A DNA stretch of 64,000 nucleotides from Bacteroides neonati (GCF_000499785.1 NZ_HG726024.1:124001-188000); one strand, 5' to 3'; shown: positions 1 to 9,553, counted from the first letter of the stretch. Numbers and translations: made by a program. Notes: a model not told the origin generated them from the sequence alone.

Positions 1-2
1 TA

Positions 3-650
3 TTTATAGTGTCCGGCATTTATTTTTATAACATTGATACGAAAGAGGACTGGACAAAACTTGTAGCTGCTAATTCTACTGAAACTTATCTGTTACCGGA
101 CAGTACGGCAGTAACTCTGTCTCCTCACTCATCCTTATCTTATCAGCCTAGCGGCTTCGCTCATAAAAACCGGCAGGTCGCTATGTCAGGAAAAATATAT
201 TTTTCAGTTAAAAGAAATGAAAAACTGCCGTTCGAAATAGTAGGTTCGATTTCTCGCGTAAGAGTATTGGGAACTCGGTTCCAGGTTATTGAAAATCACG
301 AAAATTCGCAAGTGTGTGTTGTATCGGGTAAAGTGCTCTTTACAGCCAAAGGACAAGATAAGGGCATCATTTTAACAAAAGGGATGGAAGCTACATTGGC
401 AGATGGAGAGCAAATGCCCGTTCTTTCAACTACTCCTAATATAAATCAAACGGCTTGGGCTACCGGAGTATTCACATTTGATGATACTCCTCTACCGATA
501 GTATTGAAAGAATTGTCTGATTATTATCATGTACAACTCACTTCTAAGGATATTGATAAAAAACTTAGTGGAGAATTTACTACTGGCAGTATAGATGAAA
601 TTGTAGATTTGATAGAGAACGTTTTACAGGTCACAATACAAAAGAATTAA
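3..650 (+). CDS. FecR-family anti-sigma factor, 5' end outside window
   Basis: This is an inner-membrane anti-sigma factor that would hold an ECF sigma factor and relay a signal from the downstream TonB receptor. The frame is open to the window edge, and the first residues (FIVSGIYFY) look like the end of the single membrane helix, so the cytoplasmic sigma-binding part is upstream. The visible part is the periplasmic FecR domain (LLPDSTAVTLSPHSSL, then GTRFQV..VVSGKV) followed by a DUF4974-type C-terminal domain (FDDTPLPIVLKELSDYYHV). The stop codon is one base before the receptor gene, the usual sigma/FecR/receptor layout. The family call is firm. The true start cannot be seen, and the GTG at 9 is not it. 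Confidence 0.9.
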   Translation, partial: FIVSGIYFYNIDTKEDWTKLVAANSTETYLLPDSTAVTLSPHSSLSYQPSGFAHKNRQVAMSGKIYFSVKRNEKLPFEIVGSISRVRVLGTRFQVIENHENSQVCVVSGKVLFTAKGQDKGIILTKGMEATLADGEQMPVLSTTPNINQTAWATGVFTFDDTPLPIVLKELSDYYHVQLTSKDIDKKLSGEFTTGSIDEIVDLIENVLQVTIQKN

Positions 651-651
651 A

Positions 652-3252
652 GTGATGAGTCGGATTTTTATTTTTATAGTGATGATAAGTACTTACCTTC
701 CGGTACAAGCGCAAAATAAGGCGGCAAGTACTATTAAAGAACAAATGGAATTTGTTCATAAGACTCACAAGGTGAATTTCATCTATGACTCCTCCTTGAA
801 TTTGAATCATACCTATGAGGGAAAAACACTTCAGGGACTTAATCTGGAGTTGAGCTTGCGAGAATTATTTAAAAAAACGGATATAAAGTGGGAAGTCAGA
901 GGCAAATATGTATTACTTAAAAAAAAGAAATCGTTTACTGCCAGTGGATACGTTTTTCAAGAGAATGGCGAACCATTAATTAATGCGACAATCAAGGATA
1001 TGGAGCTTGGAGTAGGAACACTTAGTAATGAATTTGGCTTTTTCAGCATTACCCTGCCGGAAGATAAGCGCATTCTTCATATTACTTACGTTGGTTTTGG
1101 AGAAAAGACAGAGAATATAGATTTAAATCAAAATAAGATGTTGAAGATTTATCTGAAAGAAGATTATTCATTGGATGAAGTAGTGATTGTAGGTGATCTG
1201 AATTCACCCATCCACACTACCCAGGCTGGAAAAGTATCTCTGGACGCACGTAGTTTGCAGACAGAATATGCTATGTTCAGCTCTCCAGATGTGGTAAAGG
1301 CACTTCAAAACCTGCCGGGAGTAGCTTTCGGTACAGAGTTGACCTCCGGGCTTTACGTTCACGGTGGTAACAATGATGAGAATTTATTTTTGCTTGACGG
1401 AACCCCGTTGTACCAAATCAACCATTTGGGAGGTTTATTTTCGGCATTCAATATTGATATTATTAAAAACATAGAGTTTTATAAAAGTGGATTTCCCGCC
1501 CGCTATGGTGGTTGCTTGTCTTCGGTAGTTGACGTAAGAACCAACGATGGTGATATGAAGGAACACCATGGGGCTTTTTCGATTGGATTATTGGATGGAA
1601 GAATTCAGTACGAAGGTCCGATTGTTAAAAACAAAACTTCTTTTAATATTGCCATGCGGAGAAGTTGGTTGGAAGCTTTTTCTTCTCCCATATTGTACTT
1701 TCGTAATAAATCTCGTGACGACAATAAATTGACCGGCAGATACGCCTTTCACGATATTAATGCCAAGATCACTCATTTTTTTTCTGATAAAAGCAAGGCA
1801 TATATTAGTCTTTACACAGGAAATGATATTGTAAAAATTGATAATAACCAATATTTTAATGACTATGCAGAGAACTCGAATGAAGAATTGTATAGATCAA
1901 AGTTCAACCTACAGTGGGGAAATTTAACAACGGCTGTACACTGGAACTATAATTTTTCTCCCAAATTGTTCGCTAATTTTGCAGGTGTGTATTCCCGTAA
2001 CCGATCGATATACAAATATGAAGAAGAAAATAAGTTTCTGAATTTCGGAGATATTGCGGAGTCGACCTACATCGAACGTTATAATCATTCAGTCATTGAT
2101 GATGTCGGCTATCGAATTGAATTCGATTACAGACCCGGAATACGGCAACATATCCGCATGGGGTCGAACTATCTTTTTCATGCATTCCACCCTCAGAGCC
2201 GTACACTGAAGGAGTATTCCGAAAATGAGGAGCAAGCGGATACTACTCAGCATAGCAGTTCTTACTCCTATAAAGGGCATGAATTTACAATGTTTGTTGA
2301 AGATGATGTTTTATTAAGTAGAAAATGGAGGATGAATGTTGGTATTCATTATACGATGTTTAATGTTTCCGGAAAAACATATCATGCAATAGAGCCAAGA
2401 GCAGCATTCAGGTATCAATGGAATGAACAGACGGCTGTAAAATTCGCTTATACGGAAATGAACCAATTCATGCATTTGTTGTCCAGTACTTATTTGAATT
2501 TGCCGACAGATTATTGGGTGCCCTCTACGAATGGTGTCCGTCCAATGCTGTCCTATCAATATACTGTAGGATTTTATACGCGTTTGCCTTATCATATAAG
2601 TCTTAGTGTGGAAGGTTTTTATAAGATGATGGACCACTTATTAGAATATGATGGTGGAAACAAACTGGCACCTTCTATAGAAAATTGGGAAACGGCTGTA
2701 AAAAAAGGGAAAGGGAGAGCCTATGGGATAGAATGCGCACTCTCACGTCAAATGCTGCGGACCTCAGTGAACCTTTCCTATACATTATCCTGGAGCAAAA
2801 GAAAATTCGAAGATATTTACCAGGACTGGTTTGCAGATAAGTTTGATAACCGACATAAGGTAAACATCTCTGTCAGGCAAGAATTCAGTAAACGGATTGA
2901 AGCGTATGCTGCGTGGAATTACCACTCAGGAAACAGGATAACGGTTCCCGGGCAGTACATTAATGAGTCCGCAATTCCTGGTCTGAGTGATAGTTCTTCC
3001 GGAAAATGGATTTATGAAAAACCCAATAATGCCACATTACCTGCTTATCATAGATTGGATTTAGGGGTTAATTTCCATAAGACCACCAAACGAGGATATG
3101 AACGTATATGGAATGTGAGTATATATAATGCCTATTGCCGGATGAATGCATTGTATGCCAAAGTAGAAAATATGGAGGAAGGGGCGTTCAATGCAAAAGC
3201 TACTGGGGCTTTCCCTATAATTCCTTCTTTTAGTTATACAATAAAATTCTAG
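652..3252 (+). CDS. TonB-dependent outer-membrane receptor with STN signalling domain
   Basis: This outer-membrane active transporter of 866 residues has a signal peptide ending near AQA-QNK. An STN/secretin-like domain (about residues 28-85) contacts FecR. A carboxypeptidase-regulatory-like beta domain follows (about 95-165; ASGYVFQENGEPLINATI). Then come a plug with NLPGVAFGTELTSGLYVHGG and VDVRT, and a beta barrel to the C-terminal aromatic residue. A start at GTG 652 or ATG 655 is equally plausible. The presence of STN plus an adjoining FecR means cell-surface signalling, with ligand binding activating the operon's sigma factor. A DUF4249 lipoprotein follows directly. The substrate cannot be told from the sequence; it is not a typical SusC partner because no SusD follows. 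Confidence 0.92.
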   Translation: MMSRIFIFIVMISTYLPVQAQNKAASTIKEQMEFVHKTHKVNFIYDSSLNLNHTYEGKTLQGLNLELSLRELFKKTDIKWEVRGKYVLLKKKKSFTASGYVFQENGEPLINATIKDMELGVGTLSNEFGFFSITLPEDKRILHITYVGFGEKTENIDLNQNKMLKIYLKEDYSLDEVVIVGDLNSPIHTTQAGKVSLDARSLQTEYAMFSSPDVVKALQNLPGVAFGTELTSGLYVHGGNNDENLFLLDGTPLYQINHLGGLFSAFNIDIIKNIEFYKSGFPARYGGCLSSVVDVRTNDGDMKEHHGAFSIGLLDGRIQYEGPIVKNKTSFNIAMRRSWLEAFSSPILYFRNKSRDDNKLTGRYAFHDINAKITHFFSDKSKAYISLYTGNDIVKIDNNQYFNDYAENSNEELYRSKFNLQWGNLTTAVHWNYNFSPKLFANFAGVYSRNRSIYKYEEENKFLNFGDIAESTYIERYNHSVIDDVGYRIEFDYRPGIRQHIRMGSNYLFHAFHPQSRTLKEYSENEEQADTTQHSSSYSYKGHEFTMFVEDDVLLSRKWRMNVGIHYTMFNVSGKTYHAIEPRAAFRYQWNEQTAVKFAYTEMNQFMHLLSSTYLNLPTDYWVPSTNGVRPMLSYQYTVGFYTRLPYHISLSVEGFYKMMDHLLEYDGGNKLAPSIENWETAVKKGKGRAYGIECALSRQMLRTSVNLSYTLSWSKRKFEDIYQDWFADKFDNRHKVNISVRQEFSKRIEAYAAWNYHSGNRITVPGQYINESAIPGLSDSSSGKWIYEKPNNATLPAYHRLDLGVNFHKTTKRGYERIWNVSIYNAYCRMNALYAKVENMEEGAFNAKATGAFPIIPSFSYTIKF

Positions 3253-3259
3253 GTTGAAT

Positions 3260-4210
3260 ATGAAAGCAATAATCTATTTGTCCTTAGTGGTTTGTTTGGT
3301 ATCTTGCAATTACGAACTTAACCTGGATGAAGTTGATGCCAAGGAGAAATTAGTACTCTATTGTTTCCCGTCTAATTCGGACACAACAATTATACAGCTA
3401 TCAAAGAGTACTCCAATTGGTCAAAAACATACAGGTAATACAAGAATAAATAATGCGGATGTTAATTTAACGGTAAATGGAAAAGTACAAAATATCTATT
3501 GGAATAAAGATTCGACCGCATCGCTTCCGGCACAATGCTATTACGCATTGGGAAAATGGAATAAGGACGATATTATCCAGGTGAGAGCCAATGTAGAACA
3601 TTTACCTGCGATTACAGCTCAAACCTCTATACCTGACAAATTTCCATTGAAAGAAATTCGATTGGAACCTTTAGAAGGGAGTTCGAGTATATTGCAGGTT
3701 CAGGTAACGTTTAAAGATAATGCTGTCACTAATGATTATTATGGGATAAGGTTGGTAAAGAAAGAGATTAATAGAACGGATGATGAAGCGTTTGTTTCTT
3801 TTCATTCTGTCGAATTTGATTTGAAAGAAGAACCTCTACTGAATAATTTGGCCGATTTGGATGAAATATTTATGTTCTCGAACAAATATTTCCATAATCT
3901 ATATATTTGGAATGATGAAAAAATTCAGGGGCAAGAATATACTCTTCATCTGGCAATGGATTACCAGAAAGACTTTGATTCGGATTGGAATGATCATAGT
4001 TACAAAGCAGAATACAAAATTTATCTCTATGCACTGTCACCTGAGTACTTCAAGTATCTACATGCATTGAACAAGCTAAATAGTAATGATTTGGGTAGTC
4101 ATGGATTTTCTTCAATCCCCCTTAATTTTTCCAATGTAAATGGTGGAATAGGTGTTGTAGGAGGGTATCAGATCAGTGAGACAGAATGGTTAAATAACCT
4201 ACATAGATAA
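3260..4210 (+). CDS. DUF4249 lipoprotein partner of the TonB receptor
   Basis: This lipoprotein has signal peptide and lipobox CLVSC-N (Cys near residue 17 from the ATG at 3260). The body begins with a typical DUF4249 pattern (EKLVLYCFPSNSDTTIIQLSKSTPIG), beta-rich and Ig-like. DUF4249 proteins nearly always follow a STN/carboxypeptidase-regulatory TonB receptor in Bacteroidota. Here the gene starts a few bases after the receptor stop, so both are surely co-transcribed. It is probably surface exposed and may help bind the ligand of the receptor. Molecular function is unknown for the family. Confidence 0.8.
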   Translation: MKAIIYLSLVVCLVSCNYELNLDEVDAKEKLVLYCFPSNSDTTIIQLSKSTPIGQKHTGNTRINNADVNLTVNGKVQNIYWNKDSTASLPAQCYYALGKWNKDDIIQVRANVEHLPAITAQTSIPDKFPLKEIRLEPLEGSSSILQVQVTFKDNAVTNDYYGIRLVKKEINRTDDEAFVSFHSVEFDLKEEPLLNNLADLDEIFMFSNKYFHNLYIWNDEKIQGQEYTLHLAMDYQKDFDSDWNDHSYKAEYKIYLYALSPEYFKYLHALNKLNSNDLGSHGFSSIPLNFSNVNGGIGVVGGYQISETEWLNNLHR

Positions 4211-4241
4211 TAGTAATAAATTATTAAAGTTACAAATAACA

Positions 4242-5219
4242 ATGAAAGCATTAAATTTATTTAGAAAGCGTGTCAATATCATGTTAATGGTTTGTCTATT
4301 AATAGGCACTTTCTCATGTAAAGACGAAACAGAGATTCATTCTTCGGACTTTAATGTCACTCAAGATATTGAGGTGTCTAAAATGGGAGATTGGCTATCA
4401 GGAACACGAAATGCTTCGGACACTTCTTTCGATATGCCGGTTCTTCATTTTAAGAATGAACAAATTTATCTTCAGACGATTGAAAAGCTAAATGAAATGA
4501 ACCTTGAAGAAAGAGAGAACTATTTTAAAAAAATAGGATTCGACGGTGCATATACGCTTTGGAAACAGGCCGATGAAGAACTCGACCAGATATTCGATAA
4601 CGAGGACACTCTTCAATTGGAAAAGCTGATAATTGATTACAAAATCAAATATGCCCACATCTTTTCATTTAACTCGATCAATACTTATGATATAACCCCC
4701 TATTTCACATTTACAGATAATGATTTGTCACTTGTAGGAAACATAAAGGGCTATGTTGTCATAGGTAATGTTTTGAAAGCTCCTCAAAACAATTCACCAC
4801 TGTATAAAGTTGATGCCGTCGCTGCTTCAACAAGGGCTTCAGGTGCAGAGGGTAAATCGGATTTTATAGGATTCAAAAATGCATCCCTGACAATAAATAA
4901 TGGGAATTACAGAAGTACAATGATTATCGGACGAATGGCTAAAGGAAATTCTCTTGCTGTTGCATTTAATACAAAAAAGAAAGCTGCTTTATATATAAAA
5001 AATGCCACTACCAATTATTCTGCAGATTTAGCCCTTCATAGTGCTAAAGTATATCGTAGCAGGAACAAAATAGTCTGTCCTTATGGAAATGAGCTATTTG
5101 TGATGGACTTGAATGTAGAAACGATAGGTAATATTTTTGATGCGGATGCGGATAATTTTAAATGCTCGTTTGGAGAAAATGTAGGGAGGCGTTTATTTAA
5201 CAACATTCAAGTTTTCTGA
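4242..5219 (+). CDS. Lipoprotein of unknown function preceding the cytolysin-like genes
   Basis: This 325-residue lipoprotein has a clear lipobox (LIGTFSC-K, Cys near residue 26). A short acidic stretch precedes MPVLHFKNEQIYLQTIEKL, a Bacteroides pattern seen in secreted proteins sometimes assigned to DUF4848; I am not certain of that family. The C-terminal third looks beta-rich (ITNNGNYRSTMIIGR-like strands). It starts 31 bases after the DUF4249 gene and may be the end of that transcript. A 234-base gap separates it from the first cytolysin-like gene. It shares lipobox, spacing and the P-x-L-x-F start of its mature domain with the lipoprotein at 8053. I infer a possible role with the pore-forming proteins (partner or self-protection), but nothing in the sequence proves it. 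Confidence 0.6.
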   Translation: MKALNLFRKRVNIMLMVCLLIGTFSCKDETEIHSSDFNVTQDIEVSKMGDWLSGTRNASDTSFDMPVLHFKNEQIYLQTIEKLNEMNLEERENYFKKIGFDGAYTLWKQADEELDQIFDNEDTLQLEKLIIDYKIKYAHIFSFNSINTYDITPYFTFTDNDLSLVGNIKGYVVIGNVLKAPQNNSPLYKVDAVAASTRASGAEGKSDFIGFKNASLTINNGNYRSTMIIGRMAKGNSLAVAFNTKKKAALYIKNATTNYSADLALHSAKVYRSRNKIVCPYGNELFVMDLNVETIGNIFDADADNFKCSFGENVGRRLFNNIQVF

Positions 5220-5453
5220 TTGTATAGATATATAGGATTAATGTTCGATAATTTTGTATTTTATTTGAATTAGACAAGTAGCTCAGAAACACTTTCCTTT
5301 CTTTGTAATCAAATGATAATAAGTTTTTTATGTGCCAAATAGGTGTGTAAACGGGCTTTTGTTGTCCTTTTTTCATCCTAGCAGAAATGCTTGGAAATAA
5401 CAAATGTAAATATAATTAAAAACAGATCAAAATTGAGAGAATAAACAATATTT

Positions 5454-6485
5454 ATGAACGAAAAAAAATATAGAATGAAACTAATACACCTGAATTTTGC
5501 ATTAATGGGTTTATTTGCCATTATCTTCTTTTCAGCATGTGAAAAAGAAGAAATAAAAAAGAGTGAAGAACCTCAATATCCAGAGAAATCTGTTGGAGGA
5601 CGGTTCGATAAAAAACCTTTTAAGTGGGATTACAGATTTTCTTCAGTAAGCGAAGACGATATATTCATCGGAGATCAATGCATATCTGTAGAAAACAGAT
5701 ACATGATAACTCCAGCATCTCTTTACATAGGAGCTGCCTTTAGTGAGAATGATTTTGCTCAATCTTTTAAGCCGGAAATCATTGCTCCCAGAAATTCTCT
5801 GGATGTTATATTTGATTTTACCAAGCCCTTTACTGGTACAATTGAAAAAGAGAGTGGTTCGATAGGGTACAAGGAATTGTTGGCAGACGCTTTAGAGTCA
5901 ATGCAATATAAGGAATACATTAAAAACAGACTTTCGCCTTTTGACATCAAAATAACGGAAGTGTACACCAATAGCGACATAGAAAAGGCATTTCCCGCTA
6001 ACAATGGAGTGTTGGGTGAGCTTTTGTCCAAAGAAGTAAAAAGAAAACCCCAAAAAGCGGGCATCAAAAGCAAATTAACAGGGGTAATAGCCAATAGAAG
6101 CTTTACAACTTATATGGATACCCCGATATATGGATTCTTTAAAGAAAAAAAAATGAATGAGAATTCTCAAAATCCGGTTTATCTTCGTTCTATCACTTAT
6201 GGTAAGGCTGCATTTTTTGTCATAGAGAGTCCATATTCATATCAGGATGTGGCAGGTGCCATTTTATCAAAACTTTCTTTAAATGATGCCATTGATAAGG
6301 GAGCTGAAGTTTTAAAGAATTCGACAATTACTTTATTTATTGTTTCAGGCAGCCTTCAAATAGCTAAAGTATATAATAGCTGTCAGGACTTAGATGATTT
6401 TCTGAAATCACCATTTAACGAACACTTATATGGATATCCTATATATTGTCAGGGAGTATACACAAAAAACAATACATTATTTTGA
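5454..6485 (+). CDS. CDC-like (thiol-activated cytolysin family) lipoprotein, domain-4-less
   Basis: This is a predicted pore-forming protein of the MACPF/CDC superfamily. The signal peptide and lipobox (IIFFSAC-E) fit export as a lipoprotein; the start could also be ATG 5475. By-eye alignment to perfringolysin-type cytolysins covers domains 1-3. YIGAAFSENDFAQSFKPEII matches the YPGAL..ADKAFVENRPTIL block. SDIEKAF..NNGVLGELL matches SQISSAL..NAKVLENSL. SITYGKAAFFVIES matches the VAYGR..YVKLETT block. The end, YGYPIYCQGVYTKNNTLF, matches YPISYTSVFLKDNSV. The protein stops there, so the membrane-binding immunoglobulin-like domain 4 with its Trp-rich undecapeptide is absent. Bacteroidota CDC-like proteins of this kind are known, and some act in short/long pairs. 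The next gene is a paralogue, which fits a pair. Confidence 0.82.
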   Translation: MNEKKYRMKLIHLNFALMGLFAIIFFSACEKEEIKKSEEPQYPEKSVGGRFDKKPFKWDYRFSSVSEDDIFIGDQCISVENRYMITPASLYIGAAFSENDFAQSFKPEIIAPRNSLDVIFDFTKPFTGTIEKESGSIGYKELLADALESMQYKEYIKNRLSPFDIKITEVYTNSDIEKAFPANNGVLGELLSKEVKRKPQKAGIKSKLTGVIANRSFTTYMDTPIYGFFKEKKMNENSQNPVYLRSITYGKAAFFVIESPYSYQDVAGAILSKLSLNDAIDKGAEVLKNSTITLFIVSGSLQIAKVYNSCQDLDDFLKSPFNEHLYGYPIYCQGVYTKNNTLF

Positions 6486-6523
6486 GTGAAGTAAAGTAAA
6501 AAATTAAACCTAAAAAAATTAAG

Positions 6524-7840
6524 ATGAAACGCAATTCTAACATTTGTCTTATCGCTTTATTTGCGATGACTATTTTGGGCGCCTGTTCCAATGAGAATGA
6601 CCTCGATTCAATTGTTATTCCACAAGATAACACGGAAGCGGATGTACAGGGTCGATTTGTTGACACTCCCTTCCAATGGGATTATACGTATTCCACAGAT
6701 AAAGCAGTTGACGACAAGCAGATTTTTATCGGAGATCTCATGCAAGCGGGTACTGAAGAAGTAGCAATAACAAGAGCCACGACTGACCGGAGGAGTACAG
6801 GGAGACCTAGCAATGGTAGAAGACCAGGGGGCGGTAGACCTATTCCCGGTGGCCCGGATCAAAACTACAGGGATGAAGACATTTTTATATCGAATCCGAT
6901 TCCGGTTTACTTGGGTGCGGCATTTCCAGAGAAAGAGTTTGGTAATTCGTTCAAACCTGAAATTCTATACCCACGAAATCCGGTTGACGTGATTTTCAAT
7001 TTTCCCAGACCATTTATTGGTGAAGTAACCAGAGAGAACGGATCTATTGGGTATAAGAAACTTTTAACACAGGCTTTGGACTCTAAAGAATATGAGCTAT
7101 TTTTGAAAGGAGGAGCTAAAGAATCCTTTGAATTTATGTGCACTGAGTATTTTTCATATTCGGATATAGAGAAAGCATTCTCTGCTAATGCTGGATTGGC
7201 CGGTATTTTCTCTACAAAGATAAAAAACAATACAAAATCAGTGAATGTAAAAAGCCGTTTGTTCGGACAGCTTATCTCCAAAAATTTCACTGTATCAATA
7301 GATATTCCGACTAATGGTTTTTTCAAAGATAAAGCAAAAGATACAGCTTCTGAAAATCCAGTTTATGTGTATTCTTTGACTTATGGCAAAGTGGCATTCT
7401 TATCAGTAGAAAGTGAATATTCCTTTGAACAGGTAAAAACGGCTGTTGAAGCTGGAATTAAATACAAAATATTTTCTGCAGGTGGTAGCTTTAGTAAAAG
7501 TGATATGGAAATTATTTCAAAATCCAGAATTACCCTTTTCATTATTGCCGATGATGATCCAAATGGTCACACATTCTATACTTTAGATAATATCACAAAC
7601 TCATTTAATCTATCCTATTCATTATATAATCCGGGATATCCAGTCTTTTGTCAGGGTAATTATACAAAAGATAATTCGGCTTTTTATTGGAAGACATCCA
7701 GTACTAGTGGTGGCAGAGTCAGTGGTGACAGAACTTCAAGTGGAAGTAGCTCAAGAAGAGAAGACGGAGGTACCTCGAGAAGAGGCGACAGTAGCAGAAG
7801 TAGTGCTGGTGATGGAAGAACATCTTCTAGCAGACGATAA
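6524..7840 (+). CDS. CDC-like lipoprotein, longer paralogue with Arg/Ser/Gly-rich tail
   Basis: This is a paralogue of the preceding gene, 38 bases downstream, with lipobox TILGAC-S (Cys near residue 21). The two share the blocks QGRFVDTPFQWDYTYS / GGRFDKKPFKWDYRFS, YLGAAFPEKEFGNSFKPEIL, SIGYKKLL, YSDIEKAFSANAG, SLTYGKVAFLSVES and YPVFCQGNYTKDNSAF. Two additions are unusual. An Arg/Gly/Pro-rich insertion (about residues 85-115, TGRPSNGRRPGGGRP) lies before the core. A low-complexity tail of about 50 residues, made almost only of Ser, Arg, Gly and Asp, follows the last beta strand (about residues 388-438). In known Bacteroidota CDC-like pairs a longer component carries an extra C-terminal part; whether this tail plays that role is inference. 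Confidence 0.82.
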   Translation: MKRNSNICLIALFAMTILGACSNENDLDSIVIPQDNTEADVQGRFVDTPFQWDYTYSTDKAVDDKQIFIGDLMQAGTEEVAITRATTDRRSTGRPSNGRRPGGGRPIPGGPDQNYRDEDIFISNPIPVYLGAAFPEKEFGNSFKPEILYPRNPVDVIFNFPRPFIGEVTRENGSIGYKKLLTQALDSKEYELFLKGGAKESFEFMCTEYFSYSDIEKAFSANAGLAGIFSTKIKNNTKSVNVKSRLFGQLISKNFTVSIDIPTNGFFKDKAKDTASENPVYVYSLTYGKVAFLSVESEYSFEQVKTAVEAGIKYKIFSAGGSFSKSDMEIISKSRITLFIIADDDPNGHTFYTLDNITNSFNLSYSLYNPGYPVFCQGNYTKDNSAFYWKTSSTSGGRVSGDRTSSGSSSRREDGGTSRRGDSSRSSAGDGRTSSSRR

Positions 7841-8052
7841 GCCTAGTATACTATTTTTCTTGTAACATCTGAAAATTAGGTATACTCCCTAAAAATTATC
7901 CAACGATAAACTTATTACAGCATTAAATAAGGAAACTGGAATTATAGAATAAATTTCAGTTAAGACAATTATGCCAGTAATTCAAGAATCATATCGTGAA
8001 AATGTAGATGTTAATTGTGTTTTTATCATTTCATACAAAAAAAAATATCATT

Positions 8053-9543
8053 ATGAAAAATTTATTTATTTTATTGTTAGGCATTTTTATATTTTTGTCT
8101 TGTACGGATACAGATATTTTAAATGATGCGCCAACTAAACAATTGCAATCACCAAGTGAAAATGAAGATGTATTACCAAGATTGGTCTTTTCTTCAAATA
8201 GTGAATTGAAGGATGTCATTAATCAATTAAAGGATGGCATTTCATTGACTAATTTGCACACCCGTGCAATAACGACAGAACAGTTATCTACCACCTCAGA
8301 ATCGCGCTTTCGGTCTCTTTTAGTAGTGAATAAGGAGAAGTGTCTGGCTAAATTAAGTATTGTCCAGTTAGATTCTATACGTAATGATGAAGAACAACTG
8401 GAATATTGTCCGGAGGACTCGGTTATTGCCGATATGCAATTTGCCCAGCTTGTCAATGCATCAAGAGAGATTCAAGTTGGTGAAACAGTCTATAAATACC
8501 TGGATAATGGGGTGGCTTATACACAGGCAGAGAATGTAAAAGAGTTAAATGGTATTGAAAAAAAGGCTCAATTTATTACGGTTGACCCCCAATCAGAGCC
8601 CAAAGAAATAGCTTTAACTGACAATGTGAAATTTGTTGCGATGCCTTATAAACAAGTTGTTACTGAGGAAGAAACTAGTGTAGCAACTACCCGTGCAATA
8701 GGAGAAAGTCTTGCTTTAAAAAATGGAGTAAATATTCCTGCAAGTTCGATCAGAGACGTAAACTATTATGAAAAAGGAGATGGGAACTGGTTTAACAGGA
8801 CATGGAATGGATTATGGGGAAGAAATATTGTAGCAATCAATAAGTTTAGTAGTAAAAGAAAGCTGACGATGAACTTCTATGACCAGAATTATATTATTTA
8901 CGCCAATATAGGTACTGAATTAAAAATGCAGAAGAAGGTTTGTGGTATCTGGTGGAACATAGAAGCACAGGAAATACGCCAAGGCTGGACTGCGGTTGAA
9001 TTGAAATATACATTCCCTTCTCCGATCATTAGTAAAATGCCGACAAATCCATTTACCAAGCCTGCTACCTATAAACCGGAATTACCTGCATTCATGAAGC
9101 ATAACTTTCCTTTCCAAGATGAGGAGGCACTATTACTTCATGTTCCTTTTACTTCCTATGACTTGACAAATAAGAACTTGAATCAGGCATTTATGGCTGG
9201 ATTGAATATAGCGAAAAGTAAAGCGTCATCTTATTTGAAGAAACAAATAAACGGTACTAAATCTTCTCAAGTAGGTCTGTTTTCTGTTAATAATGATGTT
9301 ATATATGTCATTACAGGAGCTGATGAAAAGGGTACAAATAGAAGGAGGAGTTTAGAAACCAAGTTTTATTCCAAATGGTTTCCAGGTACTTATGTCATAG
9401 GTTTCTCTGTCGGTGACGGAGTAGATGTGAAAAATGTTACTTTGGATGGTGGGAAATCAACCGCTCTTCACCGTGGCATTGTATATGGTGCCATCAAATA
9501 TGATAATAAATGGTTGGGAGCCAGGATTACTAAAGACAAGTAA
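8053..9543 (+). CDS. Large secreted lipoprotein next to CDC-like genes, unknown function
   Basis: From ATG 8053 the protein has a clean lipoprotein signal (LLGIFIFLSC-T, Cys near residue 17); the upstream in-frame start at 8008 would spoil it. The N-terminal half starts LPRLVFSSNSELKDVINQL, resembling the start of the mature part of the lipoprotein at 4242. The middle (about residues 240-330) is rich in Trp and aromatic residues (NWFNRTWNGLWGR, KVCGIWWNIEAQ), and the C-terminal part looks alpha/beta. I cannot assign a family. A strong hairpin terminator follows directly, so this closes the cytolysin-like cluster. Candidate roles are chaperone/immunity or a third toxin component; all are inference. 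Confidence 0.6.
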   Translation: MKNLFILLLGIFIFLSCTDTDILNDAPTKQLQSPSENEDVLPRLVFSSNSELKDVINQLKDGISLTNLHTRAITTEQLSTTSESRFRSLLVVNKEKCLAKLSIVQLDSIRNDEEQLEYCPEDSVIADMQFAQLVNASREIQVGETVYKYLDNGVAYTQAENVKELNGIEKKAQFITVDPQSEPKEIALTDNVKFVAMPYKQVVTEEETSVATTRAIGESLALKNGVNIPASSIRDVNYYEKGDGNWFNRTWNGLWGRNIVAINKFSSKRKLTMNFYDQNYIIYANIGTELKMQKKVCGIWWNIEAQEIRQGWTAVELKYTFPSPIISKMPTNPFTKPATYKPELPAFMKHNFPFQDEEALLLHVPFTSYDLTNKNLNQAFMAGLNIAKSKASSYLKKQINGTKSSQVGLFSVNNDVIYVITGADEKGTNRRRSLETKFYSKWFPGTYVIGFSVGDGVDVKNVTLDGGKSTALHRGIVYGAIKYDNKWLGARITKDK

Positions 9544-9553
9544 TAACTAAAAT

